A stretch of DNA of 64,000 nt from OLB11 sp041392835 (GCA_041392835.1 JAWKLF010000004.1:62001-126000), one strand, 5' to 3'; numbered from the stretch's first letter, positions 1-9,740 are shown. Notes: generated from the sequence alone by a model not told the origin. Made by a program: numbers and translations.

Positions 1-1
1 C

Positions 2-343
2 ATCAAGCGAAGCTTATACACAGATATCATGCAATCTGAAATAGCATTAGGTGCTTGTACATTAGTAACACAAACTCAGCAAATACAATTAGAAGATGCA
101 AAACCTTCTTACTCAATTTTCCCTAATCCAACGCATACTTATTTTAAAGTGCTTTCTACTGACAACTCGAATCAGGATAGCTATATTAGTTTAAAAAATC
201 AATTTGGGGTCACTATTTGGGAAAAAAAATTAGAACTAAACCAGGCCTATAACACTGCCAATTTGCCATCGGGTTTTTATTTTATAGAAATAAAAAATCA
301 AACAAATAAACTGTACACAAACAAATTGTGCATAATGAATTAA
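2..343 (+). CDS. C-terminal part of a T9SS-secreted protein (5' end outside window)
   Basis: The reading frame is open back to the window edge, so this is the tail of a larger protein whose start lies upstream. The last ~85 residues form a type A C-terminal sorting domain: an 'SIFPNPTHTYF' strand, a central 'FGVTIWEK' strand and a final 'LPSGFYFIEI' strand, followed by a short 'NKLCIMN' end. In Bacteroidota such domains send proteins through the type IX secretion system and are then cleaved or linked to the surface. The function of the passenger cannot be seen. The ATG at 29 is only an internal Met. Confidence 0.85.
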   Translation: MKRSLYTDIMQSEIALGACTLVTQTQQIQLEDAKPSYSIFPNPTHTYFKVLSTDNSNQDSYISLKNQFGVTIWEKKLELNQAYNTANLPSGFYFIEIKNQTNKLYTNKLCIMN

Positions 344-373
344 TTTTGCCCTTCATTAAAAAAATAACATTAC

Positions 374-2023
374 ATGTCGTATCAACATACCCAAATAAAA
401 GCACCAACAGGTAACCAGTTGCACTGTAAAAATTGGATAGCAGAAGCTGCTTATAGAATGATTCAAAACAATCTTGACCCCGAAGTAGCCGAAAGACCCG
501 ATGAGTTAATTGTCTATGGTGGTTTGGGCAAAGCAGCTCGAAATTGGGATAGCTACGACAAAATTTTATCTTCCTTAGAAAAATTAGAAGAAAATGAAAC
601 CCTTATGGTACAAAGTGGCAAGCCAGTGGGCATATTGAGAAGCCACAAAGATGCACCTCGAGTACTCATTGCGAATAGCAACTTGGTGGGCCAATGGGCT
701 AACTGGGACCACTTTAGAGAACTAGATGCTAAAGGACTTATGATGTATGGTCAAATGACAGCAGGAAGTTGGATATATATAGGCAGTCAGGGAATTGTTC
801 AAGGCACGTATGAAACGTATTTGAGCTTGGCCGAAAAACATTTTAAAGGCACTTTAAAAGGCACACTTAATGTAACCTCTGGTTTGGGCGGCATGGGTGG
901 TGCTCAACCATTGGCTATCACAATGAACGAAGGCGTTTGCTTAGCAGCCGATGTAGAAGCATGGCGTATTAAAAAAAGAATTGAAACCAAATACATTGAT
1001 AAATATTACGAAAATATAGACGAGGCTATAGACGAAGCACTTCGTGCAAAAGAACTACAAGAAGCCATTTCTATAGGTGTAGTGTGCAATGCAGTAGAAT
1101 TACTTTCTCGCTTAGTAGAACGAAATATAATCCCTGATACTCTTACTGACCAAACATCTGCTCACGACGAACTGATAGGTTACTACCCTGTAGGCTATAG
1201 CGTAGAAAATGCCAATACACTCAGAGAAAAAGACCCTAAAGCCTATATTGAAAAAAGTTTAGATACCATGGCAGAGCATGTAAAACTCATGTTAGCACTA
1301 CAACAAAAAGGCAGTATCACATTTGACTATGGAAATAATTTAAGAGGGCAAGCACATGATAAACGGGATATAAAAAATGCGTTTGATTTTCCTGGGTTTG
1401 TACCAGCCTATATAAGACCTTTATTTTGTGAAGGCAAAGGACCATTTAGATGGGTAGCACTCAGTGGCGACCCCGAAGATATTTACAAAACTGACGAGGC
1501 CCTAAAAAAATTATTTCCAGAAAACAAAGGACTCATTCGTTGGCTCAACATGGCTAAAGAAAAAATAGCGTTTCAAGGACTACCTGCACGTATATGTTGG
1601 CTTGGCATGGGAGAGCGCGAAAAAGCAGGATTGCTTTTTAATGAAATGGTAAGAAATGGAGAATTAAAAGCCCCTATCGTTATTGGAAGAGATCACTTAG
1701 ATTGTGGCAGTGTGGCATCGCCCAACAGAGAAACAGAAGCTATGAAAGATGGCAGCGATGCTGTAGCAGACTGGCCTATTTTGAATGCCTTGATAAATAC
1801 TGCTGGTGGTGCTAGTTGGGTTAGTTTTCATCATGGTGGTGGTGTAGGCATGGGCTATAGCCTACATGCTGGCATGGTAATAGTAGCTGATGGCACAAGC
1901 GATGCAGACGAAAGATTAAAACGAGTACTACACAATGACCCTGCTATGGGTGTACTTAGACACACAGATGCTGGCTATGACGAAGCAATAAATTGTGGAA
2001 TTGGTCATGGATTAAATTTATAA
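374..2023 (+). CDS. hutU: urocanate hydratase
   Basis: Urocanase converts urocanate to 4-imidazolone-5-propionate, the second step of histidine degradation, in the cytoplasm with tightly bound NAD+. The 549 residues are full length for the family. Family motifs are visible throughout: 'YGGLGKAARNW' near residue 50, the glycine-rich 'GLGGMGGAQPLA' around 170, 'CWLGMGER' with the catalytic-region Cys at residue 408, 'GRDHLDCGS' and the C-terminal 'FHHGGGVGMGYS'. No hutH, hutI or hutG is next to it, so the rest of the pathway must be elsewhere or missing. ribD starts 6 nt downstream but is functionally unrelated. Confidence 0.97.
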   Translation: MSYQHTQIKAPTGNQLHCKNWIAEAAYRMIQNNLDPEVAERPDELIVYGGLGKAARNWDSYDKILSSLEKLEENETLMVQSGKPVGILRSHKDAPRVLIANSNLVGQWANWDHFRELDAKGLMMYGQMTAGSWIYIGSQGIVQGTYETYLSLAEKHFKGTLKGTLNVTSGLGGMGGAQPLAITMNEGVCLAADVEAWRIKKRIETKYIDKYYENIDEAIDEALRAKELQEAISIGVVCNAVELLSRLVERNIIPDTLTDQTSAHDELIGYYPVGYSVENANTLREKDPKAYIEKSLDTMAEHVKLMLALQQKGSITFDYGNNLRGQAHDKRDIKNAFDFPGFVPAYIRPLFCEGKGPFRWVALSGDPEDIYKTDEALKKLFPENKGLIRWLNMAKEKIAFQGLPARICWLGMGEREKAGLLFNEMVRNGELKAPIVIGRDHLDCGSVASPNRETEAMKDGSDAVADWPILNALINTAGGASWVSFHHGGGVGMGYSLHAGMVIVADGTSDADERLKRVLHNDPAMGVLRHTDAGYDEAINCGIGHGLNL

Positions 2024-2029
2024 AAAAAC

Positions 2030-3070
2030 TTGCCTATACATTCCGAAAAATATATGGCACATGCTATACAGTTAGCAACGTTGGGTGCTCAACGTGTAGC
2101 TCCCAATCCTATGGTAGGCGCAGTACTTGTGCACGAAGATAGATTGTTGAGCGAAGGGTATCATAGTGCCTATGGTCTTGCGCATGCAGAGGTAGCTTGC
2201 ATAAATGCAGTGAAAAAAGAAGATGAAGTTCTATTGACAAAAGCAACGTTATACGTAACCCTTGAACCATGTCATCATTATGGCAAAACACCACCTTGTA
2301 CAGATTTGATTATAAAAAAGGGAATACCTCATGTGGTTGTAGGATGTATAGATCAAAATCCTATAGTGGCTGGCAAAGGTATTCAACGCTTAAAAGAACA
2401 TGGCGTACAAGTATCTTTTTCTGCTTTAGAAAAAGAATGTCTAGCATTAAATAAAAAATTCAACACCTTTCATATAAAAAAAAGACCCTATATCATATTA
2501 AAATATGCAGAAAGTGCAGATGGCTTTATATCGCAAAAGAATAAAAGCTCTAAAATTACAAATGCAATAACAGACAGATGGTCGCACAAAAATCGTTCAG
2601 AAGTAATGGGTATTTGGGCTGGATATAATACCTACGCAATCGACAATCCAAAACTTGATTGCAGACTTTATGATGAAACTATAAAACCCTTTAATATAGT
2701 TTTCGACACTGATGCTACTTTGTCAACCGAATTATATTTTTTTCAAAAACCCCATCCTTTTCAATTTTATTTTCATAAAAATAAAAAGAAAAAAGAAGGC
2801 ATCTTTGTCGATATCGAAAACGAAATTGAATTTATAATTCAATACTTATACAAACAGCAAGTTCAATCTGTTTTGATAGAAGGTGGTACAGCACTATTAG
2901 AAAAATGCATTGCACAAAATAAATATGATGAAATAATCCGAATCCAATCTCCTATACGACTTGGTGATGGCATCAAATCTCCAAAGTTGAATCCTGATAT
3001 AGTTTTAAAAAAATCATTCTCCATTCTTGACGACACAATACATATTTTTGAAAACCCAAGTAGTCTATGA
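2030..3070 (+). CDS. ribD: bifunctional riboflavin biosynthesis deaminase/reductase RibD
   Basis: RibD carries out two successive steps of riboflavin synthesis: deamination of the GTP-derived pyrimidine and NADPH-dependent reduction of its ribosyl chain. The N-terminal zinc deaminase domain (about residues 1-145) shows HAE (His52, Glu54) and the second zinc pair in 'PCHHYGKTPPC' (Cys81, Cys90). The reductase domain fills 150-346, with 'YAESADGFIS' and 'LIEGG'. The start is a TTG at 2030; the ATG at 2054 would remove the usual 'KYM..A..LA' N-terminal helix, so I keep TTG. The gene overlaps the next by 4 nt (ATGA), suggesting a transcription unit through 4556. Confidence 0.95.
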   Translation: MPIHSEKYMAHAIQLATLGAQRVAPNPMVGAVLVHEDRLLSEGYHSAYGLAHAEVACINAVKKEDEVLLTKATLYVTLEPCHHYGKTPPCTDLIIKKGIPHVVVGCIDQNPIVAGKGIQRLKEHGVQVSFSALEKECLALNKKFNTFHIKKRPYIILKYAESADGFISQKNKSSKITNAITDRWSHKNRSEVMGIWAGYNTYAIDNPKLDCRLYDETIKPFNIVFDTDATLSTELYFFQKPHPFQFYFHKNKKKKEGIFVDIENEIEFIIQYLYKQQVQSVLIEGGTALLEKCIAQNKYDEIIRIQSPIRLGDGIKSPKLNPDIVLKKSFSILDDTIHIFENPSSL

Positions 3071-3948
3071 TATACTTATTTCTGTCAATTTTATTAAATG
3101 CTTATTTAGGTATCGCTTTTGTTGTTTTAAATAAACTCAAAATAGATTTATTTCAATGTATTGTTTATAACTATTGGACTTGTGTTATCACAGGTAGCTT
3201 CTTTTTAGGCTATTTTCCATTATCCATAAACACCTTGTCTTCTCCTTGGTTTTTGTGGGCCATTATGATGGGAGCATTGTTTATTTCCGTTTTCAATATT
3301 ATTGCTATTTCCTCCGTAAAGGCAGGTGTTACAGTCACTCAAACGGCCAACAAATTATCTATGGTTATCCCTGTTTTATTTTCATTTTTTCTATATAGAG
3401 AGCCCATCAGCTATTTAAAAATGTTTGGTATTCTCATTGCATTGCTTGCTGTGGTATTTATAACTTATAAAAAGCAAGATGAAAATTTACAAACTTCTGC
3501 TACCCAGTGGCTTTTACCCATCATTCTTTTTATTAGTAGTGGCATCATAGATACACTTACGAAATATGTAGAACGTAATTTCTTAATCACAAATAATATT
3601 GCCAATAGCTATTTAATAGCAGGCTTTTTTGTTGCAGCCAGTTTTGGAACTATTTATTTAGTATATACTTTTATTGTTGGCAAACGTACTTTTCAGTGGA
3701 AGTACCTCTTATCTGGCATTATATTAGGTATTCCAAATTACTTTTCAATTTATTTTTTAGTGAAAGCTTTGCAACATAAAGGTCTTAATAGCTGTGCCAC
3801 TATTCCTATCAACAATATTGGGGTTGTATTTTTAGTTAGTCTTGTTGGCATTTTTTTCTTTAAAGAAAAATTGACCAAACTAAATTATTTAGGACTTATT
3901 TTATCCATATTATCAATACTCGTTATTTACTTGGGAGATCGTGCATGA
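3067..3948 (+). CDS. EamA/DMT superfamily transporter
   Basis: A 293-residue, very hydrophobic protein with about ten predicted membrane segments arranged as two EamA-like halves (about 1-135 and 145-290), ending each half with a charged loop. 'GVTVTQTANKLSMVIPVLFSF' and 'NNIGVVFLVSL' look like the membrane repeats of drug/metabolite transporters, which are inner-membrane exporters or exchangers of small solutes. The substrate cannot be read from the sequence. It overlaps ribD by 4 nt and the YigZ-family gene by 4 nt, so translational coupling is likely, although I see no functional link to riboflavin. Confidence 0.85.
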   Translation: MIYLFLSILLNAYLGIAFVVLNKLKIDLFQCIVYNYWTCVITGSFFLGYFPLSINTLSSPWFLWAIMMGALFISVFNIIAISSVKAGVTVTQTANKLSMVIPVLFSFFLYREPISYLKMFGILIALLAVVFITYKKQDENLQTSATQWLLPIILFISSGIIDTLTKYVERNFLITNNIANSYLIAGFFVAASFGTIYLVYTFIVGKRTFQWKYLLSGIILGIPNYFSIYFLVKALQHKGLNSCATIPINNIGVVFLVSLVGIFFFKEKLTKLNYLGLILSILSILVIYLGDRA

Positions 3949-4556
3949 GTTTACAACATACATACTATACAATAGACAAAGTATCAGAAGCACTTTTTAA
4001 AGACAGAGGTAGCAAATTTTTGGCTTATGCCTATCCTATTGCAAATAAAGATGATGTAAAAAAACGACTACAAAATTTAAAAAACCAACACCCTAAAGCA
4101 GTGCATTTTTGCTACGCATATCGATTAGGCATTGACAAAAACGATTTTAGAGCCAACGATGATGGAGAGCCATCGGGCAGTGCTGGCAAACCTATATTAG
4201 GCCAACTAGATAGTTTTAATTTGACAAACTGCTTAGTTGTAGTAGTTCGATATTTTGGTGGTACTCTTTTGGGTGTACCAGGCCTTATACATGCATATAA
4301 AACCTCTACACAACTTGCTTTAGAACAAGTAGCAATTATTGAAAAGGAAATAAAAGTAACTTATAAGTTTACGCTTGCTTATGAAAATATGAATATCATA
4401 ATGCGAGTAATAAAACAATTTCAAGCAGAAATTATTACACAGGACATGGCCCTTTTTTGCACCATCCAGGTTGACATTCCATATTTACAACATGAAAAAT
4501 TTCTTCAAACTCTTCTTGAGCTACAAGCTATGAATACTATAGAGCTTGTGGACTAA
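3945..4556 (+). CDS. YigZ/IMPACT family protein
   Basis: The 203-residue protein matches the YigZ family (N-terminal UPF0029/Impact domain, C-terminal DUF1949). Diagnostic segments are 'RGSKFLAYAYPI' near residue 20, 'HFCYAYRLG' near 55, 'DDGEPSGSAGKPIL' near 72 and 'VVRYFGGTLLGVPGLI' near 100. Family members are cytoplasmic and related to eukaryotic IMPACT; their bacterial role is poorly defined, with translation-linked roles proposed. It overlaps the preceding DMT transporter by 4 nt and converges on the radical SAM gene. Confidence 0.92.
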   Translation: MSLQHTYYTIDKVSEALFKDRGSKFLAYAYPIANKDDVKKRLQNLKNQHPKAVHFCYAYRLGIDKNDFRANDDGEPSGSAGKPILGQLDSFNLTNCLVVVVRYFGGTLLGVPGLIHAYKTSTQLALEQVAIIEKEIKVTYKFTLAYENMNIIMRVIKQFQAEIITQDMALFCTIQVDIPYLQHEKFLQTLLELQAMNTIELVD

Positions 4557-4569
4557 TTTTTTTTCACTA

Positions 4570-5865
4570 CTAATGTGCAAAACCATGTTCAAAGTCTGCC
4601 ATACGTTCCTTAGGAGGATTAAAATAGCCAAATTTTAAATTCGGAAATTCCTCTCGTATCATTTTTATCATTTGGCTTACACCATAATGTGGCGACGACT
4701 CATGAATATTGATTTTTCCTAAATACCAATCGGGGTCTATATTAAAATTTCTCCATTGTATCATATCCAATTGTGTATCTCTAATCAGATTTATAAGAGC
4801 TTCGGTTTCTGCTACACTATCTGTCATGCCAGGAAAAACAAAATAATTAATAGAAGTCCACCCACCATATTTTTTTACGATACGCAAAGACTCAATAATG
4901 TCTTCAAAAGCGTAATTGTTGGGTCTGTAATAGGCTTCATATATAGGTTTCAAAAACGAATTGGTGCTAACACGTATACTATTCAACCCGACTTTCATTA
5001 GTTCTTCTACAGCTTTAGGATCACTACCATTTGTATTGATATTAATACTCCCTCTATCAGTATGTTTTCTAATTTCTATGATAGCCTCTCGAATAGTTTG
5101 CCACATCAATAAGGGTTCACCTTCGCATCCTTGTCCAAAACTGATAATAGGAAACGGTGCAGTTTTTAAATGCGGCACTGTATATTCTACTACTTCTTCT
5201 GCTGTTGGTTTAAACACTAATCTATTTTGTGTAGATATAATATCTTCTTCTTCGGACTGAAACGAAATACAACCTATACAATTTGCATTGCATGCTGGTG
5301 ATATAGGTACTGGGCACTCCCATCTTCCCATAAAGTAATTTCGTGAAGCAGGACAATGATAGGTCATACAACAATTTTCGGCCAAATGCTTGACTAAACG
5401 ATTATGACTATAGGCATTTAATTGATTCACAACTCCTTCTTGAATTTTCACATCATCAAAACCACTACACTCTTGTCGAATATCTTGTTCTATACGCACA
5501 GCTGGTACATAAAAAGTATCATTGAGCCAAGCTACTGCTGTATAACAAAATAGAGGCAAGGTAGGAGCTTCGGGCAATGTTTCATAGGCCGCTATATAAA
5601 ACCCAGTATAGGCAGGGGGAATAAAAGCAGCAGTTGCCCACCCTTTTTCACAAATGCGCAACTCACCTGTAAGTACATCTTTGCCAATGCCTCTACGTTG
5701 TGGCAAATGATATAAATTTCCACCATCAGGAAGTTCTATCCAATCTTGCACATCAATTTCAACAGCATCCCAGGCTGTTCTTCCCAAAGCATATAAAGAG
5801 GTATCTTCAAATATCTGACCTTCGTCGTCGGCATAGAGCAAAAAAGGCGATTGCATTAATGACAT
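4570..5865 (-). CDS. radical SAM protein
   Basis: A 431-residue protein whose central region has the radical SAM cluster motif CxxxCxxC ('CNANCIGC', about residue 198), preceded by an N-terminal ~190-residue extension containing 'CCMTYHCPASRNYFMGRWECP'-type cysteines. The segment 'FGQGCEGEPLL' after the cluster resembles the SAM-binding GGE-type motif, and 'ININTNGSDP' and 'INYFVFPGMTD' follow the usual barrel strands. The substrate is unknown. The N-terminal half with extra Cys residues may hold another metal site or a substrate-binding module. It is single, convergent with the YigZ gene, and starts at an ATG with a second Met at residue 4. Confidence 0.88.
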   Translation of the reverse strand: MSLMQSPFLLYADDEGQIFEDTSLYALGRTAWDAVEIDVQDWIELPDGGNLYHLPQRRGIGKDVLTGELRICEKGWATAAFIPPAYTGFYIAAYETLPEAPTLPLFCYTAVAWLNDTFYVPAVRIEQDIRQECSGFDDVKIQEGVVNQLNAYSHNRLVKHLAENCCMTYHCPASRNYFMGRWECPVPISPACNANCIGCISFQSEEEDIISTQNRLVFKPTAEEVVEYTVPHLKTAPFPIISFGQGCEGEPLLMWQTIREAIIEIRKHTDRGSININTNGSDPKAVEELMKVGLNSIRVSTNSFLKPIYEAYYRPNNYAFEDIIESLRIVKKYGGWTSINYFVFPGMTDSVAETEALINLIRDTQLDMIQWRNFNIDPDWYLGKINIHESSPHYGVSQMIKMIREEFPNLKFGYFNPPKERMADFEHGFAH

Positions 5866-5928
5866 AGTAGCAAAAATAGGCTAAGTTGCAAACAATTTAG
5901 CTAATTTGTATTCGAGTAACTTTTGTTT

Positions 5929-7140
5929 ATGTTTGTAAAAAAAATAATGCACTTAGCTCCATACTCAACATTTATTAAATATTGGTCTTTAAATTCTTCT
6001 ATATGTTTTTTAAATCATGGTTCTTTTGGTGCTACACCTAAAGTAGTTATTGAAAAACAAAAAACTTTACATACTCGTATGGAAGAAGAACCCATACGAC
6101 ATATGGTATATGAATTGCCAAACTTACTAATGGAATCTAAAGAAAAACTGGCAACATTTCTTCACTGCAATGCCGCTGATATTGTGTTTATGTCCAATAC
6201 TACAAGTGGTGTAAATACGGTATTGAATGCAATTGAAAAACATGAACAAACTGAATGGTTAATTACAAACCACACCTATGAAGCGTGCAAACATGCCATT
6301 AATGTATATGCAAAGAAATATAATATCAAACTAAACATCGTCACAATACGCTTTCCTATTCAATCGCAAGAAGAAGTTATACATGCTATAGAAGAAGCTA
6401 TTAATCCCAATACTTCATTTGCTATGATAGATCATGTTACATCCTCTACCGGCATTATTTTTCCTGTAAAAGAAATTGTGCAACTCTTGCATAAGCACTC
6501 TATTAAAGTTTTATTAGATGGCGCTCATGCACCTGGCATGTTGAATTTAAGATTAGAAGAAATAGATGCAGATTTTTATGTAGGCAATTGCCATAAGTGG
6601 ATTTGTTCTCCCAAGGGAAGCGCTTTTTTATATGTAAAAAAATCTTTGCAGGCAGGCATACAAGCTCTTGTAATAAGTCATTATAATGCTGCTTTTGAAA
6701 ATACAGAATATCACTGGTCGTCTCAGTTTCTTTGGGATGGCACACATGATTATTCGGCCTATGTATGTATTAAAGATGCAATCACTTTTTTTGAACATAT
6801 TATTCCAGATTCGTGGGCTGGAATTCAAAAACATAATCACCAGTTGGCTTGGGAATATGGAAATAAAATAGTTACTATATTAGATACAGAACCTTCGGCT
6901 CCTGAAAATATGATTGGTAATCTTTATACATTTTCAATAAGAAATTTAAAAAGGCTAATTGACAAATACCCAACTACAATGGCTTTGAATACCTATTTTT
7001 ATGAACAATACAAGATTGAAATGCCATTTTTTGCATTTCCAGATGACAACAATATCTATGGAAGAATTTCGGCTCAGCTATATAATAGTCCTGAGCAATA
7101 CGAATACTTAATATCTTGCCTTAAGAAAGAAATGCAATAA
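5929..7140 (+). CDS. class V aminotransferase fold PLP enzyme (isopenicillin N epimerase-like)
   Basis: A fold-type I PLP enzyme of about 400 residues. 'LNHGSFGATP' at the N-terminus, 'SNTTSGVNTVL', 'LLDGAHAPGML' (PLP-binding Asp) and 'VGNCHKWICSPKG' with the Schiff-base Lys are the marks of the isopenicillin N epimerase/cysteine desulfurase-like group. The reaction is not fixed by sequence. Relatives in this group include EgtE, the C-S lyase of ergothioneine synthesis, which matters because egtB and egtD homologues lie 47 kb downstream; distance makes this only a possibility. The upstream TTG at 5923 and ATGs at 5929 and 5947 are in frame; 5947 gives 'MHLAPYST' and may be the true start. Confidence 0.85.
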   Translation: MFVKKIMHLAPYSTFIKYWSLNSSICFLNHGSFGATPKVVIEKQKTLHTRMEEEPIRHMVYELPNLLMESKEKLATFLHCNAADIVFMSNTTSGVNTVLNAIEKHEQTEWLITNHTYEACKHAINVYAKKYNIKLNIVTIRFPIQSQEEVIHAIEEAINPNTSFAMIDHVTSSTGIIFPVKEIVQLLHKHSIKVLLDGAHAPGMLNLRLEEIDADFYVGNCHKWICSPKGSAFLYVKKSLQAGIQALVISHYNAAFENTEYHWSSQFLWDGTHDYSAYVCIKDAITFFEHIIPDSWAGIQKHNHQLAWEYGNKIVTILDTEPSAPENMIGNLYTFSIRNLKRLIDKYPTTMALNTYFYEQYKIEMPFFAFPDDNNIYGRISAQLYNSPEQYEYLISCLKKEMQ

Positions 7141-7145
7141 TTTTC

Positions 7146-7706
7146 TTACAGACCCACCGTTAAGGTGTATTCAATATTGGCTTTGCAATGAATTTCTTTT
7201 GTAGTCGTTTTTCGAGCTGTTCCAGAAAAACGATAAGTAAATTCTGTAGCATTAAAATAATCTTTAAAGTCAATATCAGTATTGATCGGCAAACTTAAAT
7301 TATAAGATTCTACATCTGGATTATTCTCTACATTAGCCAGCGTAATATCTGTTGTATTTGTATTAGCATGAAAAGAAACATTGCATGCTTCCAATGCAGA
7401 AAAATTATTGTTAGCATCGCCATCTACCATAGAAATAGTACAACTTTTTAAATGCACAGATTTAATATTGTTTACCGCATATTCGGCATTGTTTGCTTTT
7501 AGTAAACTATCAATATTAACCAACACATTTTCTTCGCCACCTGAAACCGTACCTGTGCTCGAAATAATAGGAATTGTAAATTCAATATCAGCATTTTTCA
7601 TTGTGATATTAGTTTGTAATTTGTCTTTTATCTTGCTACAAGAAGATAATAAGAATAATGAAGCAAGGCTAAGCATGCTAATGGAATAGAAGAATAATTT
7701 TTTCAT
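7146..7706 (-). CDS. putative lipoprotein, unknown function
   Basis: A 186-residue protein with a clear lipoprotein signal: Lys2-Lys3, a hydrophobic stretch and the lipobox 'LLSSC' with the Cys at about residue 23. The mature part is polar and beta-rich, with many Asn/Thr residues ('NADIEFTIPI', 'DITLANVENNPDVESYNLSLP', 'YRFSGTARKTTT'), and I recognise no domain. Probably anchored in a membrane facing the periplasm or surface. A TATTTTTG -7 element lies 18 nt upstream of the ATG. It converges with the class V PLP gene. Confidence 0.7.
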   Translation of the reverse strand: MKKLFFYSISMLSLASLFLLSSCSKIKDKLQTNITMKNADIEFTIPIISSTGTVSGGEENVLVNIDSLLKANNAEYAVNNIKSVHLKSCTISMVDGDANNNFSALEACNVSFHANTNTTDITLANVENNPDVESYNLSLPINTDIDFKDYFNATEFTYRFSGTARKTTTKEIHCKANIEYTLTVGL

Positions 7707-7723
7707 GGTTTATAAATTTTACT

Positions 7724-7731
7724 CAAAAATA
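7724..7731 (-). promoter_or_regulatory. -7 promoter element of the 7706 lipoprotein gene
   Basis: On the minus strand this reads TATTTTTG, a match to the Bacteroidota -7 consensus TAnnTTTG, 18 nt before the start codon. No good -33 TTTG is visible. Confidence 0.45.
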
Positions 7732-7757
7732 CAAACTTTTTATGATACTAAAAACCT

Positions 7758-9689
7758 TTAAGACTCTAATGACAATAACTGCTCAAATAAATTTTCATAA
7801 ACATGTTGGAGTTTTTTTACTTCATCACTCATAGCAGTATACTCTTTTTCAGTTTTTATAAACAAATCTTTATCAGCATAGGTTTCTGGGCTACTTAACA
7901 ATGCTTCTAACTGTTTCAATTTTTCCTGATGCATTTTTAAATTTTCTTCAGCCTTTGCAAAAGCATTTTTTATTTTTTTTTCTTCCTTTTGTTGCTGCTT
8001 GTATGCACTGGTATTTTCTTTTACTGCTTTAGCTTCTTGAATAGCCTGTACTATCTCTATTTTAGTTTCGGATTGCTGTTGCTGTTTTTTTTGCAATGTG
8101 GCAGTATGTATAATATATTCATCATAAGGACCATTAAATTCTTTTATTTTCCCGTCTATGATTTCCCAAATTTTAGTAGCTGCTTGTTTGATAAAATGTC
8201 TATCATGCGAAACAAATATAACGGTGCCATCGTATTGTTGTATTGCCTCTATAAGCATATTGACCGAAGCGATATCCAGATGATTGGTAGGCTCATCCAA
8301 TAATAAAAAATTGGCTTTACTAATTATAGTTTTGGCTAAAGCTACCCTTGCTTTTTCGCCACCTGAAAGTATTTTTATTTTTTTAAATACATCATCGCCT
8401 CTAAATAAAAAACATCCCATTAAGGCTCGAAGTTCCATTTCAGTTTTTCCACTTCCACAAGCATTGAGCTCATCGAGAATAGTATTTTCGCCATGCAATG
8501 CTTCTAACTGATGCTGCGCATAAAAAGCCGGCTGCACCTGATGTCCGCCTTGTATATGTCCTTCAAATTGTTCTGATTGTGCTATCAATCGCAATACGGT
8601 AGATTTTCCTTTTCCATTAGCGCCTATAAGCGCAATTTTTTCTTGTCTATTTATTTCTGCATCTGCTTCGTTTAAGATCATTATATCTCCATACGCCTTA
8701 CTGACTTTAGCAAATGTGCTAATAACTTTGCCTGGCTGCTGTGCTATTCCAAATCTAAAATGTATGGCTGCCGTTTCGCTTATAGGTGCTTCTATACGAT
8801 CTAAGCGATCTAATCTTTTTACTAAACTCTGTGCTTGAGTAGCTTTAGAAGCTTTGGCTTTAAAGCGCTCTATAAAGCGTTCTTGCTGTTTGATATAATC
8901 CTGCTGGTTTTCAAATTCGCGTTGCTGAAATTCCAAGCGCATCGCTTTTTCTTTTTCATAAAAAGAATAATTGCCTGTATAGTGGTGCAAAGTTTGCTGA
9001 GCTATCTCTACGACCTTAGTAACCATTTTATCTATAAAATACCGATCGTGTGAGATAATAACGATAGTACCTTCATATCCCTGTAAATATTTTTCTATCC
9101 ATTCTATAGACGGCAAATCCAAGTGGTTTGTAGGCTCATCGAGCAGTAAAATTTCAGGATGCTGTAAAATCATTTTGGCAAGCAATACACGCATACGCCA
9201 ACCACCAGAAAACTCTTTAAAACTTCTACTCAAATCTATAGTCTTAAAACCTAAACCTTCCAATACCTCAGCACTTTTATAGTCCATTTCATAGCCTCCT
9301 GCAATCTCAAATTCATGTATTAAATCTGCTAAGCGATGTGCTTCCTTTTCATTGTATTCTTCTTGCAAATCTTGTTCGCACTGCTTTATTTCGGCTTCTA
9401 ATGCTAAAGCCTTTGCAAAAGCACCTTTGGCTACTTGCAAGATACTTTCGTCGCTTTCTAAACTTTGAAGATCCTGATGAAAATAGCCAATTTGTAGATT
9501 TTTACTTCTTATTACTTCTCCAGACGAAACACTATACTCGCCTATTAAAATTTTTAATAATGTAGACTTTCCAGTGCCGTTAGGACCTATAAGACCTATA
9601 CGTTCGTTTTCGTATATATGCCATGAGGCATTTTCTAATAAAATGCGGGAACCAAATTCAAATGTGATTCCATTGAGTGATAGTAACAT
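7758..9689 (-). CDS. ABC-F family ATP-binding protein
   Basis: A soluble protein with two ABC ATPase domains and no membrane segments, typical of ABC-F translation factors that act at the ribosomal E site. Walker A motifs are 'GPNGTGKST' (about residue 38) and 'GANGKGKST' (about 355); signature motifs are 'FSGGWRMR' and 'LSGGEKAR'; both Walker B regions read 'LLLDEPTNHLD'. The charged linker between the domains ('YEKEKAMRLEFQQREFENQ') is the ribosome-reaching PtIM. The last ~90 residues form a Lys/Glu/Gln-rich coiled coil. Domain layout is closest to YheS/Uup-type members. An in-frame TTG lies 12 nt upstream, but ATG 9689 gives the normal 'MLLSLNGI' start. Confidence 0.93.
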   Translation of the reverse strand: MLLSLNGITFEFGSRILLENASWHIYENERIGLIGPNGTGKSTLLKILIGEYSVSSGEVIRSKNLQIGYFHQDLQSLESDESILQVAKGAFAKALALEAEIKQCEQDLQEEYNEKEAHRLADLIHEFEIAGGYEMDYKSAEVLEGLGFKTIDLSRSFKEFSGGWRMRVLLAKMILQHPEILLLDEPTNHLDLPSIEWIEKYLQGYEGTIVIISHDRYFIDKMVTKVVEIAQQTLHHYTGNYSFYEKEKAMRLEFQQREFENQQDYIKQQERFIERFKAKASKATQAQSLVKRLDRLDRIEAPISETAAIHFRFGIAQQPGKVISTFAKVSKAYGDIMILNEADAEINRQEKIALIGANGKGKSTVLRLIAQSEQFEGHIQGGHQVQPAFYAQHQLEALHGENTILDELNACGSGKTEMELRALMGCFLFRGDDVFKKIKILSGGEKARVALAKTIISKANFLLLDEPTNHLDIASVNMLIEAIQQYDGTVIFVSHDRHFIKQAATKIWEIIDGKIKEFNGPYDEYIIHTATLQKKQQQQSETKIEIVQAIQEAKAVKENTSAYKQQQKEEKKIKNAFAKAEENLKMHQEKLKQLEALLSSPETYADKDLFIKTEKEYTAMSDEVKKLQHVYENLFEQLLSLES

Positions 9690-9732
9690 ATTGCAATGCA
9701 AAAATGCTGTATTCTGTTTAAAAGTTTACATA

Positions 9733-9740
9733 TAAATTTG
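9733..9740 (+). promoter_or_regulatory. -7 promoter element of the 9756 lipoprotein gene
   Basis: TAAATTTG, a match to the TAnnTTTG consensus, ends 15 nt before the ATG at 9756. No convincing -33 box. Confidence 0.45.

Noticed and set aside
374..2023. A histidine-utilisation operon
   Set aside because: Only urocanase is present; the neighbours (ribD, transporter, YigZ) are not hut genes.
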